Assembly: GCA_004553495.1 (NCBI GenBank)
Contig: SFLE01000022.1
Coordinates: 1 to 24,026 of the forward strand
Source of the DNA: Clostridiales bacterium
GTDB taxonomy: Bacteria > Bacillota > Clostridia > Oscillospirales > Oscillospiraceae
Reading direction: 5' to 3'
DNA length: 24,026 nt
The stretch's first letter is position 1. Each line of letters starts with the position of its first letter. The position numbers and the translations under genes were made by a program. The notes under the pieces are model-generated. The model was not told where the DNA came from, did not search any database, and saw only the letters and a program-made list of their open reading frames with translations. This document shows positions 1-5,391 of this stretch, piece by piece.

Positions 1-2
1 TG

Positions 3-293
3 TACAGCTATGAATTGGCAACATACATTTCTCTTTCAGGGACAGCTGAAAAAAGCCATGTGAACGCTTATGACTATTCTCGTTCCTGCCACATTACGGG
101 GAACAGCAATAATGGTAAACAATATAGCCTGTACGACTACGGGACTTCTTGCCATATCAGCCTAACCGTAAACGGGAAAACCGCTACGGGATATGACTAC
201 GGAAGCGGGTACCACTTTTCATGTTCTGTTAGCAATAGGTCTGCAAGCATTTATGACTATGAAACCGGACAGCACTATAACTACTCCTGCTAA
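3..293 (+). CDS. C-terminal part of a YDY tandem-repeat protein (5' end outside window)
   Basis: The frame is open to the left edge, so this is the end of a longer gene; the internal TTG at 15 is probably not the real start. The translation consists of about five degenerate units of 20-22 residues, each opening with Y-D-Y (Y-S-Y in the first), followed in most units by a Cys/Tyr-His-Ile/Phe-like stretch and then Asn/Gly/Ser-rich residues. The last unit is cut short and ends in Tyr-Ser-Cys. The alternation of hydrophobic and polar residues suggests a repeated beta structure. No enzyme motif or membrane segment is visible in this part. I do not recognise the family. Codons are more AT-rich than in the rest of the window, and a tRNA gene and a tRNA remnant lie just downstream, so it may be cargo of an integrated element. 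The reading frame is secure; function is unknown. Confidence 0.7.
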   Translation, partial: YSYELATYISLSGTAEKSHVNAYDYSRSCHITGNSNNGKQYSLYDYGTSCHISLTVNGKTATGYDYGSGYHFSCSVSNRSASIYDYETGQHYNYSC

Positions 294-367
294 CAGGCGA
301 GCAAATTGAATCTTTTGGCGCAAGAATAGTCATTCAGATTCTGCGCCGCAATAGACAAAGAATAAGA

Positions 368-404
368 AAAATCCCTCTGAAATCAATGATTTCAGAGGGA
401 TTTT
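368..404 (-). terminator. Rho-independent terminator after tRNA-Pro
   Basis: A perfect 17-bp inverted repeat (368-384 with 388-404) with a 3-nt loop, followed on the minus strand by a T-rich run. It starts at the last base of the tRNA-Pro gene. It could also stop plus-strand transcripts from the YDY-repeat gene, although only four Ts follow on that side. Confidence 0.85.
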
Positions 405-479
405 GGTCCGAGTGAGGTGACTTGAACACCCAACCTCGACATCCCAAATGTCGCGCCCTACCAGTTGAGCCACACCCGG
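404..479 (-). tRNA. tRNA-Pro (anticodon TGG)
   Basis: The minus strand folds into a full 76-nt cloverleaf. The acceptor is CCGGGTG paired with CACTCGG (one G-T pair), followed by an encoded ACCA end. The D arm has a short stem with a wobble pair and a CTGGTA loop. The anticodon stem is CGACA/TGTCG around the loop TTTGGGA, giving anticodon TGG. The T stem encloses TTCAAGT. A promoter lies 17 nt upstream and a terminator abuts the 3' end, so it is an independent unit. The D and anticodon stems differ from the half gene at 661-703, so the two are not recent duplicates. Confidence 0.93.
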
Positions 480-496
480 TTATTCACTTTTCTGCC

Positions 497-524
497 ATTA
501 TACCACGGAGGGGGAGAAAATCAA
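497..524 (-). promoter_or_regulatory. Promoter of tRNA-Pro
   Basis: On the minus strand a TTGATT -35 box (519-524), a 16-nt spacer and a perfect TATAAT -10 box (497-502), with the tRNA 5' end 17 nt further on. Confidence 0.7.
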
Positions 525-537
525 AGATTTTTCTATC

Positions 538-559
538 TGTGGTCAAACATGTGGTCAAA
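538..559. repeat. Tandem 10-bp direct repeat TGTGGTCAAA
   Basis: TGTGGTCAAA occurs at 538-547 and again at 550-559, separated by CA. No convincing gene covers it. Short direct repeats next to a tRNA gene resemble arm-type binding sites of tyrosine recombinases, but no integrase gene is in the window, so this role is inferred only. The rest of the stretch from 560 to 660 holds GC-rich short inverted repeats and no gene that I can support. Confidence 0.5.
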
Positions 560-660
560 GCCGATTTTATACCGCTTTCAGCAACCGGGGAAAGTCCCGC
601 AAACGCAGGCGTCGCAAGGCTTTGCGGCGTTTCGCCTCACCCTATCCCGGATACCGCCAC

Positions 661-703
661 GGCACTCCCAAACCACCCGCGCTACCAACTGCGCTACACC
701 CGG
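661..703 (-). pseudogene. Broken tRNA-Pro gene: 5' half only
   Basis: On the minus strand the sequence begins like a standard tRNA-Pro: acceptor CCGGGTG, the TAGCGC-AGTTGGTA-GCGC D arm, then GGTGG and the Pro anticodon loop TTTGGGA. After the loop it diverges: the 3' strand of the anticodon stem (GTGCC) pairs poorly, there is no TTCRA-type T loop, and no acceptor partner or CCA follows. The gene therefore appears lost from the anticodon loop onward. The break at the loop fits recombination by a tRNA-targeting integrase, or a simple deletion. Confidence 0.72.
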
Positions 704-720
704 ATATATCGGCAAGCGAC

Positions 721-749
721 ATTATACCGCATTGCGGCATTTCATGCAA
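721..749 (-). promoter_or_regulatory. Promoter retained upstream of the broken tRNA-Pro
   Basis: On the minus strand TTGCAT (744-749), a 17-nt spacer and TATAAT (721-726). The -10 box lies 17 nt from the tRNA 5' end, the same distance as for the intact tRNA-Pro. This supports the view that the broken copy was once a working gene. Confidence 0.65.
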
Positions 750-796
750 GCGTTTATTAAGTTTCCTTTAACATTCTGTTAACAGTCGAAATTAGT

Positions 797-818
797 GGAA
801 TATTGCCCAAAATATTCC
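797..818. repeat. 8-bp inverted repeat upstream of the small ORF unit
   Basis: GGAATATT (797-804), a 6-nt spacer GCCCAA, then AATATTCC (811-818). It lies just upstream of the predicted RNA leader and could be a regulator-binding dyad or a small hairpin. A perfect 10-bp palindrome CTGTTAACAG sits further upstream at 776-785. I could not place a convincing plus-strand promoter; TTGCCC at 803-808 with TATAGA at 824-829 has only a 15-nt spacer. Confidence 0.4.
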
Positions 819-833
819 GTCCTTATAGATGAG

Positions 834-894
834 GCGGCAAGAGGTCGAGCCGCGACACGAAAATACATGACTATTTCCAAACATGTATCGACCT
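834..894 (+). ncRNA. Predicted H-type pseudoknot RNA in the leader of the 37-codon ORF
   Basis: Three perfect helices can form. P1 is GCGGC (834-838) with GCCGC (849-853). P2 is AGGTCGA (842-848), within the loop of P1, with TCGACCT (888-894). P3 is TACATG (864-869) with CATGTA (882-887). P1 and P2 cross, giving a pseudoknot. Loop 1 is 3 nt beside a 7-bp helix, there is no gap between the P2 and P1 strands at 848/849, and the loop beside P1 is A-rich (854-863). P3 directly abuts P2. This geometry fits a classic compact pseudoknot. It lies 40 nt upstream of the ORF at 934, with a terminator after the ORF, so it may be a cis-regulatory leader or part of a small RNA. I do not recognise it as a known riboswitch or ribozyme. 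Confidence 0.5.
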
Positions 895-933
895 GAAAAG
901 ACAATCATAACAGTTAGAAAGGATCACAAACAA

Positions 934-1047
934 ATGTTAAGCGGTATTGCAGATTTCGTAGCATGGATTCTTGATATGACCGGCGATATCCCCGAAATGG
1001 AGTGGTTTGACAAAATCGGTGATTGGCTCGGAAACATCGGTCTTTAA
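934..1047 (+). CDS. Small acidic amphipathic peptide, 37 aa, unknown
   Basis: ATG at 934 follows an AGAAAGGA ribosome site, and the ORF ends with TAA at 1047. The peptide starts M-L-S-G-I-A-D-F and ends N-I-G-L. It carries three Trp, many Leu/Ile/Val/Phe residues and seven acidic residues against one Lys, so it could form an acidic amphipathic helix. There is no signal peptide and no recognisable family. Support for a real gene comes from the ribosome site, the structured leader upstream and a strong terminator 20 nt after the stop. It could be a membrane-active peptide, a toxin-like peptide or a regulatory ORF; none of these is shown by sequence. Confidence 0.55.
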   Translation: MLSGIADFVAWILDMTGDIPEMEWFDKIGDWLGNIGL

Positions 1048-1066
1048 TCTATATCACCAAATAATT

Positions 1067-1100
1067 ACACCGGCGTTCGTATGAGCGCCGGTGTTCTTTT
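1067..1100 (+). terminator. Rho-independent terminator after the 37-codon ORF
   Basis: ACACCGGCG (1067-1075) pairs with CGCCGGTGT (1086-1094), and the helix can extend three more pairs to a GTAT loop. It is followed by TCTTTT. It overlaps the last bases of the convergent gtrA-like gene and may serve both strands. Confidence 0.85.
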
Positions 1101-1542
1101 ATTCTTCCGTTTTTTCTTCCTTATCCTCGTCCTTTTTAAACGCAAAGAAGCGCTGACCAAGGTAGTTCAAAACGACGAACAGGCACATACCCGCAAGCAT
1201 CGCCACATTTTCCTGTATCGACACCGAAGCTCCGGACAGCATCGCCCTTACGAGCGGCTTTGCCACTCCGTAAGCGATGAGATAGCACACTGAGATATTT
1301 GCGACAAAGCGTCCGACGACCCTCCAGTCGCGTTTTTTATACTCAAAGGTAAAGTACTTATTCAGAAAATAGCTGAGTATGCTTCCGAAGAAGTAGTTCG
1401 ACGCTGACGACAGCCAATAGCTCAGATGCAACACATTGTAGAACACGAACATTATCGCCGTGCCGAAGATGGTGTTTATAACGCCGACTATGATAAAGCG
1501 CAGGAATGTTTTATCCAAAAACTTTGACAGCAGTTTTTTCAT
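1099..1542 (-). CDS. GtrA-like membrane protein
   Basis: A 147-aa protein of the size and pattern of the GtrA/DPMS family. Four hydrophobic spans are visible, at about residues 13-35, 38-60, 80-97 and 111-130. A short N-terminal basic stretch leads into F-I-I-V-G-V-I-N-T, the typical opening of this family, and F-x-x-N-Y-x-x-x-x-x-F-x-F lies near the end. Family members are thought to help move lipid-linked sugars across the membrane or to partner with cell-surface glycosyltransferases. The tail is highly charged. The start is supported by AGAGGTG just upstream. It follows the nitrilase remnant and typA on the same strand. Its glycosyltransferase partner is not in the window, so the substrate is unknown. 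Confidence 0.85.
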   Translation of the reverse strand: MKKLLSKFLDKTFLRFIIVGVINTIFGTAIMFVFYNVLHLSYWLSSASNYFFGSILSYFLNKYFTFEYKKRDWRVVGRFVANISVCYLIAYGVAKPLVRAMLSGASVSIQENVAMLAGMCLFVVLNYLGQRFFAFKKDEDKEEKTEE

Positions 1543-1556
1543 CTTTCACCTCTGTG

Positions 1557-1869
1557 TTACAGGTACATTTCCGGACGGCGGGTGCCGAGATACGGCTTGC
1601 GCGCACGGTACACTGCGGCATCACCGAGTTCGATCTCGCACACGGCAAGCTGCGGCTTTTTCGGCAAGCCGCGCTATCTCCGGGCAGTCGGGCTTCATGC
1701 AGTAGCGCTCAACATCCTGCTTTTCATACTGCGGGAAAAACGGCGAAAGCTGTATCTCCGGAAAAAACAGCAGATCGCAGCCGCGCGCGGCATCACAGTA
1801 CTCAAGCGAGGTCTTCAGGTTATCGGCAATGTCGGAGGTCATCGACATCTGCGCCATAGCAAGCTTCAT
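1557..1869 (-). pseudogene. Carbon-nitrogen hydrolase (nitrilase family), internally deleted remnant
   Basis: The ORF starting at 1869 (82 codons, stop at 1621) begins like a nitrilase-superfamily enzyme: M-K-L-A-M-A-Q-M-S-M and then L-L-F-F-P-E-I-Q-L-S-P, which includes the first catalytic Glu. After about residue 72 it turns into unrelated residues. In another frame the same DNA reads A-V-C-E-I-E-L-G-D-A-A-V-Y-R-A-R-K-P-Y-L and on to Tyr-Leu-stop at 1557, which is the usual C-terminal end of this family. Family members are about 260-300 residues, so roughly 170-190 residues are missing, including the catalytic Lys and Cys, and the junction is out of frame. The gene is almost certainly dead. 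It sits 19 nt after typA and 14 nt before the gtrA-like gene. Confidence 0.8.
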
Positions 1870-1888
1870 GGTATATTTCTTACCTTCT

Positions 1889-3709
1889 TTACCTATTGCG
1901 CATCACGGTCTTCATTCTCAGACCGTGGTCGAGGATGCTCTTGCGCAGGCGCAGGTTCTTGGGCGTTACCTCAAGGAGCTCATCGTCGGCGAGGAACTCA
2001 AGGCACTGCTCAAGGCTCATCTGTCTGGGCGGGATAAGGCGCAGAGCCTCGTCCGAACCGGAGGCGCGGGTATTTGTCAGATGCTTTGTGCGGCAGACAT
2101 TGACCGCAACATCATCCGCCTTCGGGCAAACGCCGACTATCATGCCCGCATACACCTTCGTGCCGGGGGTTATGAACATTGCGCCGCGCTCCTGCGCGTT
2201 CCAAATGCCGTATGCGACTGCCTCGCCGGTCTCGAATGCGATGAGCGAGCCGGTGTTGCGTCGGGCAATATCGCCCTTGTAGGGCTCGTATTTCTCAAAG
2301 ACGGAAGCCATGATGCCCTCGCCCTTGGTATCGGTCAAAAATTCGTTGCGGTAGCCGAAAAGTCCGCGCGACGGAATGAGATAGCTGAGCTTTACGCGGT
2401 TTCCGACCGGAGTCATCTCAATAAACTCGCCCTTGCGCGCGCCAAGCTTTTCCATAACGGAGCCCATGTAATCCGACGGAACATCAACAACGACGCGCTC
2501 TATCGGCTCGCAGGTTGCGCCGTCGATCTCTTTGTACAGCACGCGCGGGGGCGATACCTGGAACTCGTATCCCTCGCGGCGCATGGTCTCGATTAGGATG
2601 CTCAGGCTCATTTCGCCGCGTCCGGCGACATTGAACGAATCGGTCGAGCCATCGACATCGGTGACGCGCAGGGAGACATCCTTGAGCGTTTCGCGGATGA
2701 GGCGGTCGCGGATCTGGCGCGAGGTGACGAACTTGCCCTCGCGTCCGGCAAACGGGCTGTCGTTTACCGAGAAGGTCATCTCCAGTGTAGGTGCCGAGAT
2801 CTTGACAAACGGCAGGGGATCGGCAAAGCCCTTTGCGCATATCGTATCGCCGATGGTGACATCGCCGATGCCGCTCATTGCGATTATATTGCCCGCCGAC
2901 GCCTCGGTAACGGGCACCTTGCTCAGCCCGTCGAACTCGTACAGCGACACCGCCTTTGCCTTCATGGGCGCGGCATCGGGAGCATGGTAGTTACAGACCT
3001 CTATCTCCTGGTTCTGCTTTATAACGCCGCGCTCGATGCGTCCTATGGCTATGCGCCCGACATACTCGTTGTAGTCAATGCTCGAAACGAGCATCTGGAA
3101 CGGGCTGTCGAGGTCCTGCTCGGGCTCGGGGATGTACTCAAGAATGGTGTCAAACAACGGCTTGAGATCCGTACCGGGCACCTCGGGGGAGTAGCTGGCG
3201 GTGCCCTGTCTGCCGGAGCAGAAAAGCATGGGAGAGTCAAGCTGCTCGTCGGTGGCATCAAGGTCCATGAGGAGCTCCAGAACCTCGTCGATGACCTCGT
3301 GGATGCGTTGGTCGGGACGGTCGATCTTGTTGACGACGACTATGACCCTGTGACCGAGCTCAAGCGCGCGGGAGAGGACGAACCTCGTCTGCGGCATGGG
3401 ACCCTCCGCCGCGTCAACGAGCAGGATAACGCCGTTGACCATCTTGAGGATGCGCTCGACCTCGCCTCCGAAGTCGGCGTGACCCGGAGTGTCAACAATG
3501 TTTATCTTCGTATCGCCGTACTGCACAGCGGTGTTCTTTGCCATAATGGTTATGCCGCGCTCGCGCTCAAGATCGTTCGAGTCCATGACTCGCTCGACTA
3601 TCTCCTGATTTTCGCGGTAAACGCCGCTCTGCTTGAGCATCTCATCGACCAGCGTAGTTTTGCCGTGGTCAACATGCGCGATGATGGCTACATTTCTGAG
3701 TTTTTGCAT
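1889..3709 (-). CDS. typA: Ribosome-associated translational GTPase TypA/BipA
   Basis: A full-length 606-aa member of the EF-G-like GTPases. G1 (A-H-V-D-H-G-K-T-T) is near residue 11, G2 (R-G-I-T-I) near 50, G3 (D-T-P-G-H-A-D-F-G-G) near 73 and G4 (N-K-I-D) near 127. The EF-G-like domains III and V and the BipA-specific C-terminal domain follow, with G-R-G-E-M-S-L-S in domain III and M-T-P-V-G-N-R in domain V. The protein binds the ribosome and assists 50S assembly and growth under stress, especially in the cold. The start is supported by TAGGAG upstream and a promoter about 40 nt away. It is the first gene of the unit typA - nitrilase remnant - gtrA-like. Confidence 0.97.
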   Translation of the reverse strand: MQKLRNVAIIAHVDHGKTTLVDEMLKQSGVYRENQEIVERVMDSNDLERERGITIMAKNTAVQYGDTKINIVDTPGHADFGGEVERILKMVNGVILLVDAAEGPMPQTRFVLSRALELGHRVIVVVNKIDRPDQRIHEVIDEVLELLMDLDATDEQLDSPMLFCSGRQGTASYSPEVPGTDLKPLFDTILEYIPEPEQDLDSPFQMLVSSIDYNEYVGRIAIGRIERGVIKQNQEIEVCNYHAPDAAPMKAKAVSLYEFDGLSKVPVTEASAGNIIAMSGIGDVTIGDTICAKGFADPLPFVKISAPTLEMTFSVNDSPFAGREGKFVTSRQIRDRLIRETLKDVSLRVTDVDGSTDSFNVAGRGEMSLSILIETMRREGYEFQVSPPRVLYKEIDGATCEPIERVVVDVPSDYMGSVMEKLGARKGEFIEMTPVGNRVKLSYLIPSRGLFGYRNEFLTDTKGEGIMASVFEKYEPYKGDIARRNTGSLIAFETGEAVAYGIWNAQERGAMFITPGTKVYAGMIVGVCPKADDVAVNVCRTKHLTNTRASGSDEALRLIPPRQMSLEQCLEFLADDELLEVTPKNLRLRKSILDHGLRMKTVMRNR

Positions 3710-3748
3710 TTAAACTCAACTCCTAATCAAAATTCAACACAAAAATAT

Positions 3749-3777
3749 ATATTAGCACCTAAACCCTTTAATTACAA
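3749..3777 (-). promoter_or_regulatory. Promoter of typA
   Basis: On the minus strand TTGTAA (3772-3777), a 17-nt spacer ending in TGC, and TAATAT (3749-3754), an extended -10 type. It is followed by a short leader with TAGGAG before the typA start. Confidence 0.65.
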
Positions 3778-3849
3778 GCCTTTTCGGAGTTAAATCGAGC
3801 CTGTACCGATACATTTTTTGCCCTTGAGGTGATGACGCAGGTAAATCCT

Positions 3850-3904
3850 GCACCCTCGGCTCCCCCTCAAGGGGAAGCCGTCACCGAAGGTGACTGATGA
3901 GGTG
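3850..3904 (+). repeat. 55-bp dispersed palindromic repeat, copy 1
   Basis: The unit holds a palindrome around CCCCCTCAAGGGG, a second short hairpin (GTCACCGAAGGTGAC) and the end GATGAGGTG. A second copy in opposite orientation lies at 20211-20265. A different hairpin (GCAGG-TAAAT-CCTGC) sits directly before this copy. I recall repeats of this type as frequent in intergenic regions of Clostridia from the gut. The rest of the gap 3778-3997 shows only the promoter listed next. Confidence 0.8.
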
Positions 3905-3959
3905 GAATTAAATCGTGCCGCAAAACGCACAGCATTGTCACCCACCGGCTTGAGCAATG

Positions 3960-3968
3960 TGATATAAT
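3960..3968 (+). promoter_or_regulatory. Extended -10 promoter for the 61-aa ORF, def-like and EFR1 genes
   Basis: TG-A-TATAAT at 3960-3968, 29 nt before the ATG at 3998. No good -35 box is seen 17 nt upstream, which fits an extended -10 promoter. The same TGATATAAT string stands before the gene at 8514. Confidence 0.55.
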
Positions 3969-3997
3969 AGCGTAAAGCATTTGACCGGAGGTTAGCC

Positions 3998-4183
3998 ATG
4001 ACCATTGCAGAGCTGGAGAATGTGGACGACGAAACGCGGTACATTATCGAAGCTGCCGCCATCACACACGACATTGACCATTTCATCCGCGTATGGGCAT
4101 ACGCAAGGACAATAGCCGAGCTGGAGAATGTGGAAAACTTCATGGTCGCATGGGGAACGGATTACCAGCGCAAAAACGGATAG
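3998..4183 (+). CDS. Small protein of 61 aa with a repeated TIAELENV motif, unknown
   Basis: ATG at 3998 is preceded by GGAGG at good distance and by a promoter, so this is a likely real gene. The octapeptide T-I-A-E-L-E-N-V occurs twice, at residues 2-9 and 38-45, and the DNA of the two copies is also alike (GAGCTGGAGAATGTGGA in both). The sequence between the copies is helical and rich in Ile/Ala, with T-H-D-I-D-H. There is no signal peptide or membrane span. It ends 11 nt before the deformylase gene and is probably co-transcribed with it. I do not recognise the family; it may have grown by internal duplication. Confidence 0.6.
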   Translation: MTIAELENVDDETRYIIEAAAITHDIDHFIRVWAYARTIAELENVENFMVAWGTDYQRKNG

Positions 4184-4194
4184 AGGTGAACGGT

Positions 4195-4605
4195 ATGATA
4201 CGAGAAATTTGCAGGGATGAGGCGATCCTCGCCCGCAAGAGCGCTCCCGCTGCGGCGGACGATCTCGGCACTGCCGAGGATCTTCTCGACACGCTCAAGG
4301 CTCACCGCGACGGCTGCGTCGGCATGGCGGCAAACATGATAGGCGTTTGCAAATGCATCATTGCGTTTCAAAGCGAGCGCGGGTACATGGTCATGCTGAA
4401 CCCCGTTATACTTGAGCGCTCCGAGCCGTATGAGGCGGAGGAGGGCTGCCTGTCGCTCAGCGGCACGCGCAAAGCAAAGCGGTTCAAGACCATAAAGGTT
4501 CAGTGGCAAAACGAAAAGCTGCAAACGCGGTGCAAGACCTTCACCGGCTTCACCGCGCAGATAATCCAGCATGAGATAGATCATTGCAAGGGGGTCATTA
4601 TATGA
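4195..4605 (+). CDS. def: Peptide deformylase family protein (short, variant motif I)
   Basis: A 136-aa protein with deformylase motif II E-G-C-L-S-L (Cys85) and motif III Q-H-E-I-D-H (His126, Glu127, His130). These supply the three metal ligands and the catalytic Glu that remove the formyl group from new proteins. Motif I, normally G-x-G-L-A-A-x-Q, reads C-V-G-M-A-A-N-M here, so the conserved Gln is Met48 and the first Gly is Cys41. The protein is shorter than standard enzymes (about 150-190 aa) and ends soon after motif III, as in type III-like forms. ATG at 4195 is chosen because GAGGTGA precedes it. The stop overlaps the next start by four bases (ATGA). It may be an accessory enzyme; activity is likely but not certain because of the missing Gln. 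Confidence 0.85.
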   Translation: MIREICRDEAILARKSAPAAADDLGTAEDLLDTLKAHRDGCVGMAANMIGVCKCIIAFQSERGYMVMLNPVILERSEPYEAEEGCLSLSGTRKAKRFKTIKVQWQNEKLQTRCKTFTGFTAQIIQHEIDHCKGVII

Positions 4606-5357
4606 TTTTATACTACACCGGCACCGGCAACAGCCGCTATGTCGCGCAGCGCATTTCCGAGGCGCTCGGAGATGAGCTTATCTCCATGAACGAGTGCATA
4701 AAGGCGGGCGATACATCGTCTGTCGAGACCGGCGAGCGCGTTGTTATAGTCACTCCGACATACGCGTGGCGCATACCGCGCATCGTGCGTGACTGGGTAT
4801 TGAAGACCAAACTCGCAGGCGCAGAGCGGGTATGGTTCGTTATGACCTGCGGCAGCGAGATAGGAAACGCCGCAAAATACAGCAGGGCTCTTGCCGAGCA
4901 GCTCGGGCTTGAGTATATGGGAACGGCTCAGGTTGTCATGCCCGAAAACTACATTGCCATGTTCGACGCTCCCGAGGTCGCCGAGGCGCGGCAGATAGTC
5001 GAAAAAGCTCAGCCGGATATAGAAAACGCCATAGCCGCGATAGCGGACGGCAGGGCGTTTGCAAAGCCCAGGAATAATCTCTACGACAAGCTCATGAGCG
5101 GTCCTGTAAACCCGATCTTCTACTCGTTTTTCGTAAAGTCCAAGGCGTTTACCGCAAACGACACCTGCATCGGCTGCGGCAAATGCGCGCATTTATGCCC
5201 GACCGGCTGCATAAGTATCAAGGATAAGCGCCCGGTGTGGGGCGAGGGCTGCACCCACTGCATGGCGTGCATCTGCTACTGCCCCGTAAGCGCCATTGAA
5301 TACGGGAAAAAGAGCATCGGCAAGCCCCGCTATCACATAGAAAACTTACAGCTATAA
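4602..5357 (+). CDS. EFR1-type flavodoxin-ferredoxin fusion protein
   Basis: A 251-aa protein. The N-terminal part (about residues 1-150) is flavodoxin-like, opening with Y-Y-T-G-T-G-N-S-R-Y, a phosphate loop for FMN. The C-terminal part holds two 4Fe-4S clusters: C-I-G-C-G-K-C-A-H-L-C-P and C-T-H-C-M-A-C-I-C-Y-C-P. This is the layout of the EFR1 family of electron-transfer proteins, common in anaerobic Clostridia. The redox partners are not known from sequence. The ATG at 4602 lies in the ATGA overlap with the deformylase gene and has AAGGGGG upstream, so I prefer it to an earlier TTG-type start at 4584. A terminator follows directly. No membrane segment is seen, so it is cytoplasmic. Confidence 0.9.
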   Translation: MILYYTGTGNSRYVAQRISEALGDELISMNECIKAGDTSSVETGERVVIVTPTYAWRIPRIVRDWVLKTKLAGAERVWFVMTCGSEIGNAAKYSRALAEQLGLEYMGTAQVVMPENYIAMFDAPEVAEARQIVEKAQPDIENAIAAIADGRAFAKPRNNLYDKLMSGPVNPIFYSFFVKSKAFTANDTCIGCGKCAHLCPTGCISIKDKRPVWGEGCTHCMACICYCPVSAIEYGKKSIGKPRYHIENLQL

Positions 5358-5387
5358 AAAATGAGCTCCATAGGAGCTCATTTTTTT
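5356..5387. terminator. Bidirectional terminator between EFR1 gene and argS
   Basis: ATGAGCTCC (5361-5369) pairs with GGAGCTCAT (5373-5381) around a 3-nt loop, flanked by an A run on the left and a T run on the right. It can therefore stop both convergent genes. Confidence 0.9.
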
Positions 5388-5391
5388 GATA

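Noticed and set aside
538..559. Start of a CRISPR array
   Set aside because: Only two 10-bp copies with a 2-bp spacer; no array of repeats and no cas genes anywhere in the window.
422..782. Overlapping plus-strand ORFs of 112 and 105 codons
   Set aside because: They run antisense through the intact tRNA-Pro, its promoter and the broken tRNA-Pro, have no ribosome site and no protein-like composition.
826..870. Hammerhead-type ribozyme
   Set aside because: GATGAG and CGAAA strings occur around the GCGGC/GCCGC helix, but the spacing and the CUGAUGA core do not fit; the pseudoknot explains the bases better.
1829..2596. A 255-codon plus-strand ORF
   Set aside because: Antisense to typA and the nitrilase remnant; composition follows the opposite-strand codons.
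2984..3793. A 269-codon plus-strand ORF
   Set aside because: Antisense shadow of typA; no ribosome site or family features.
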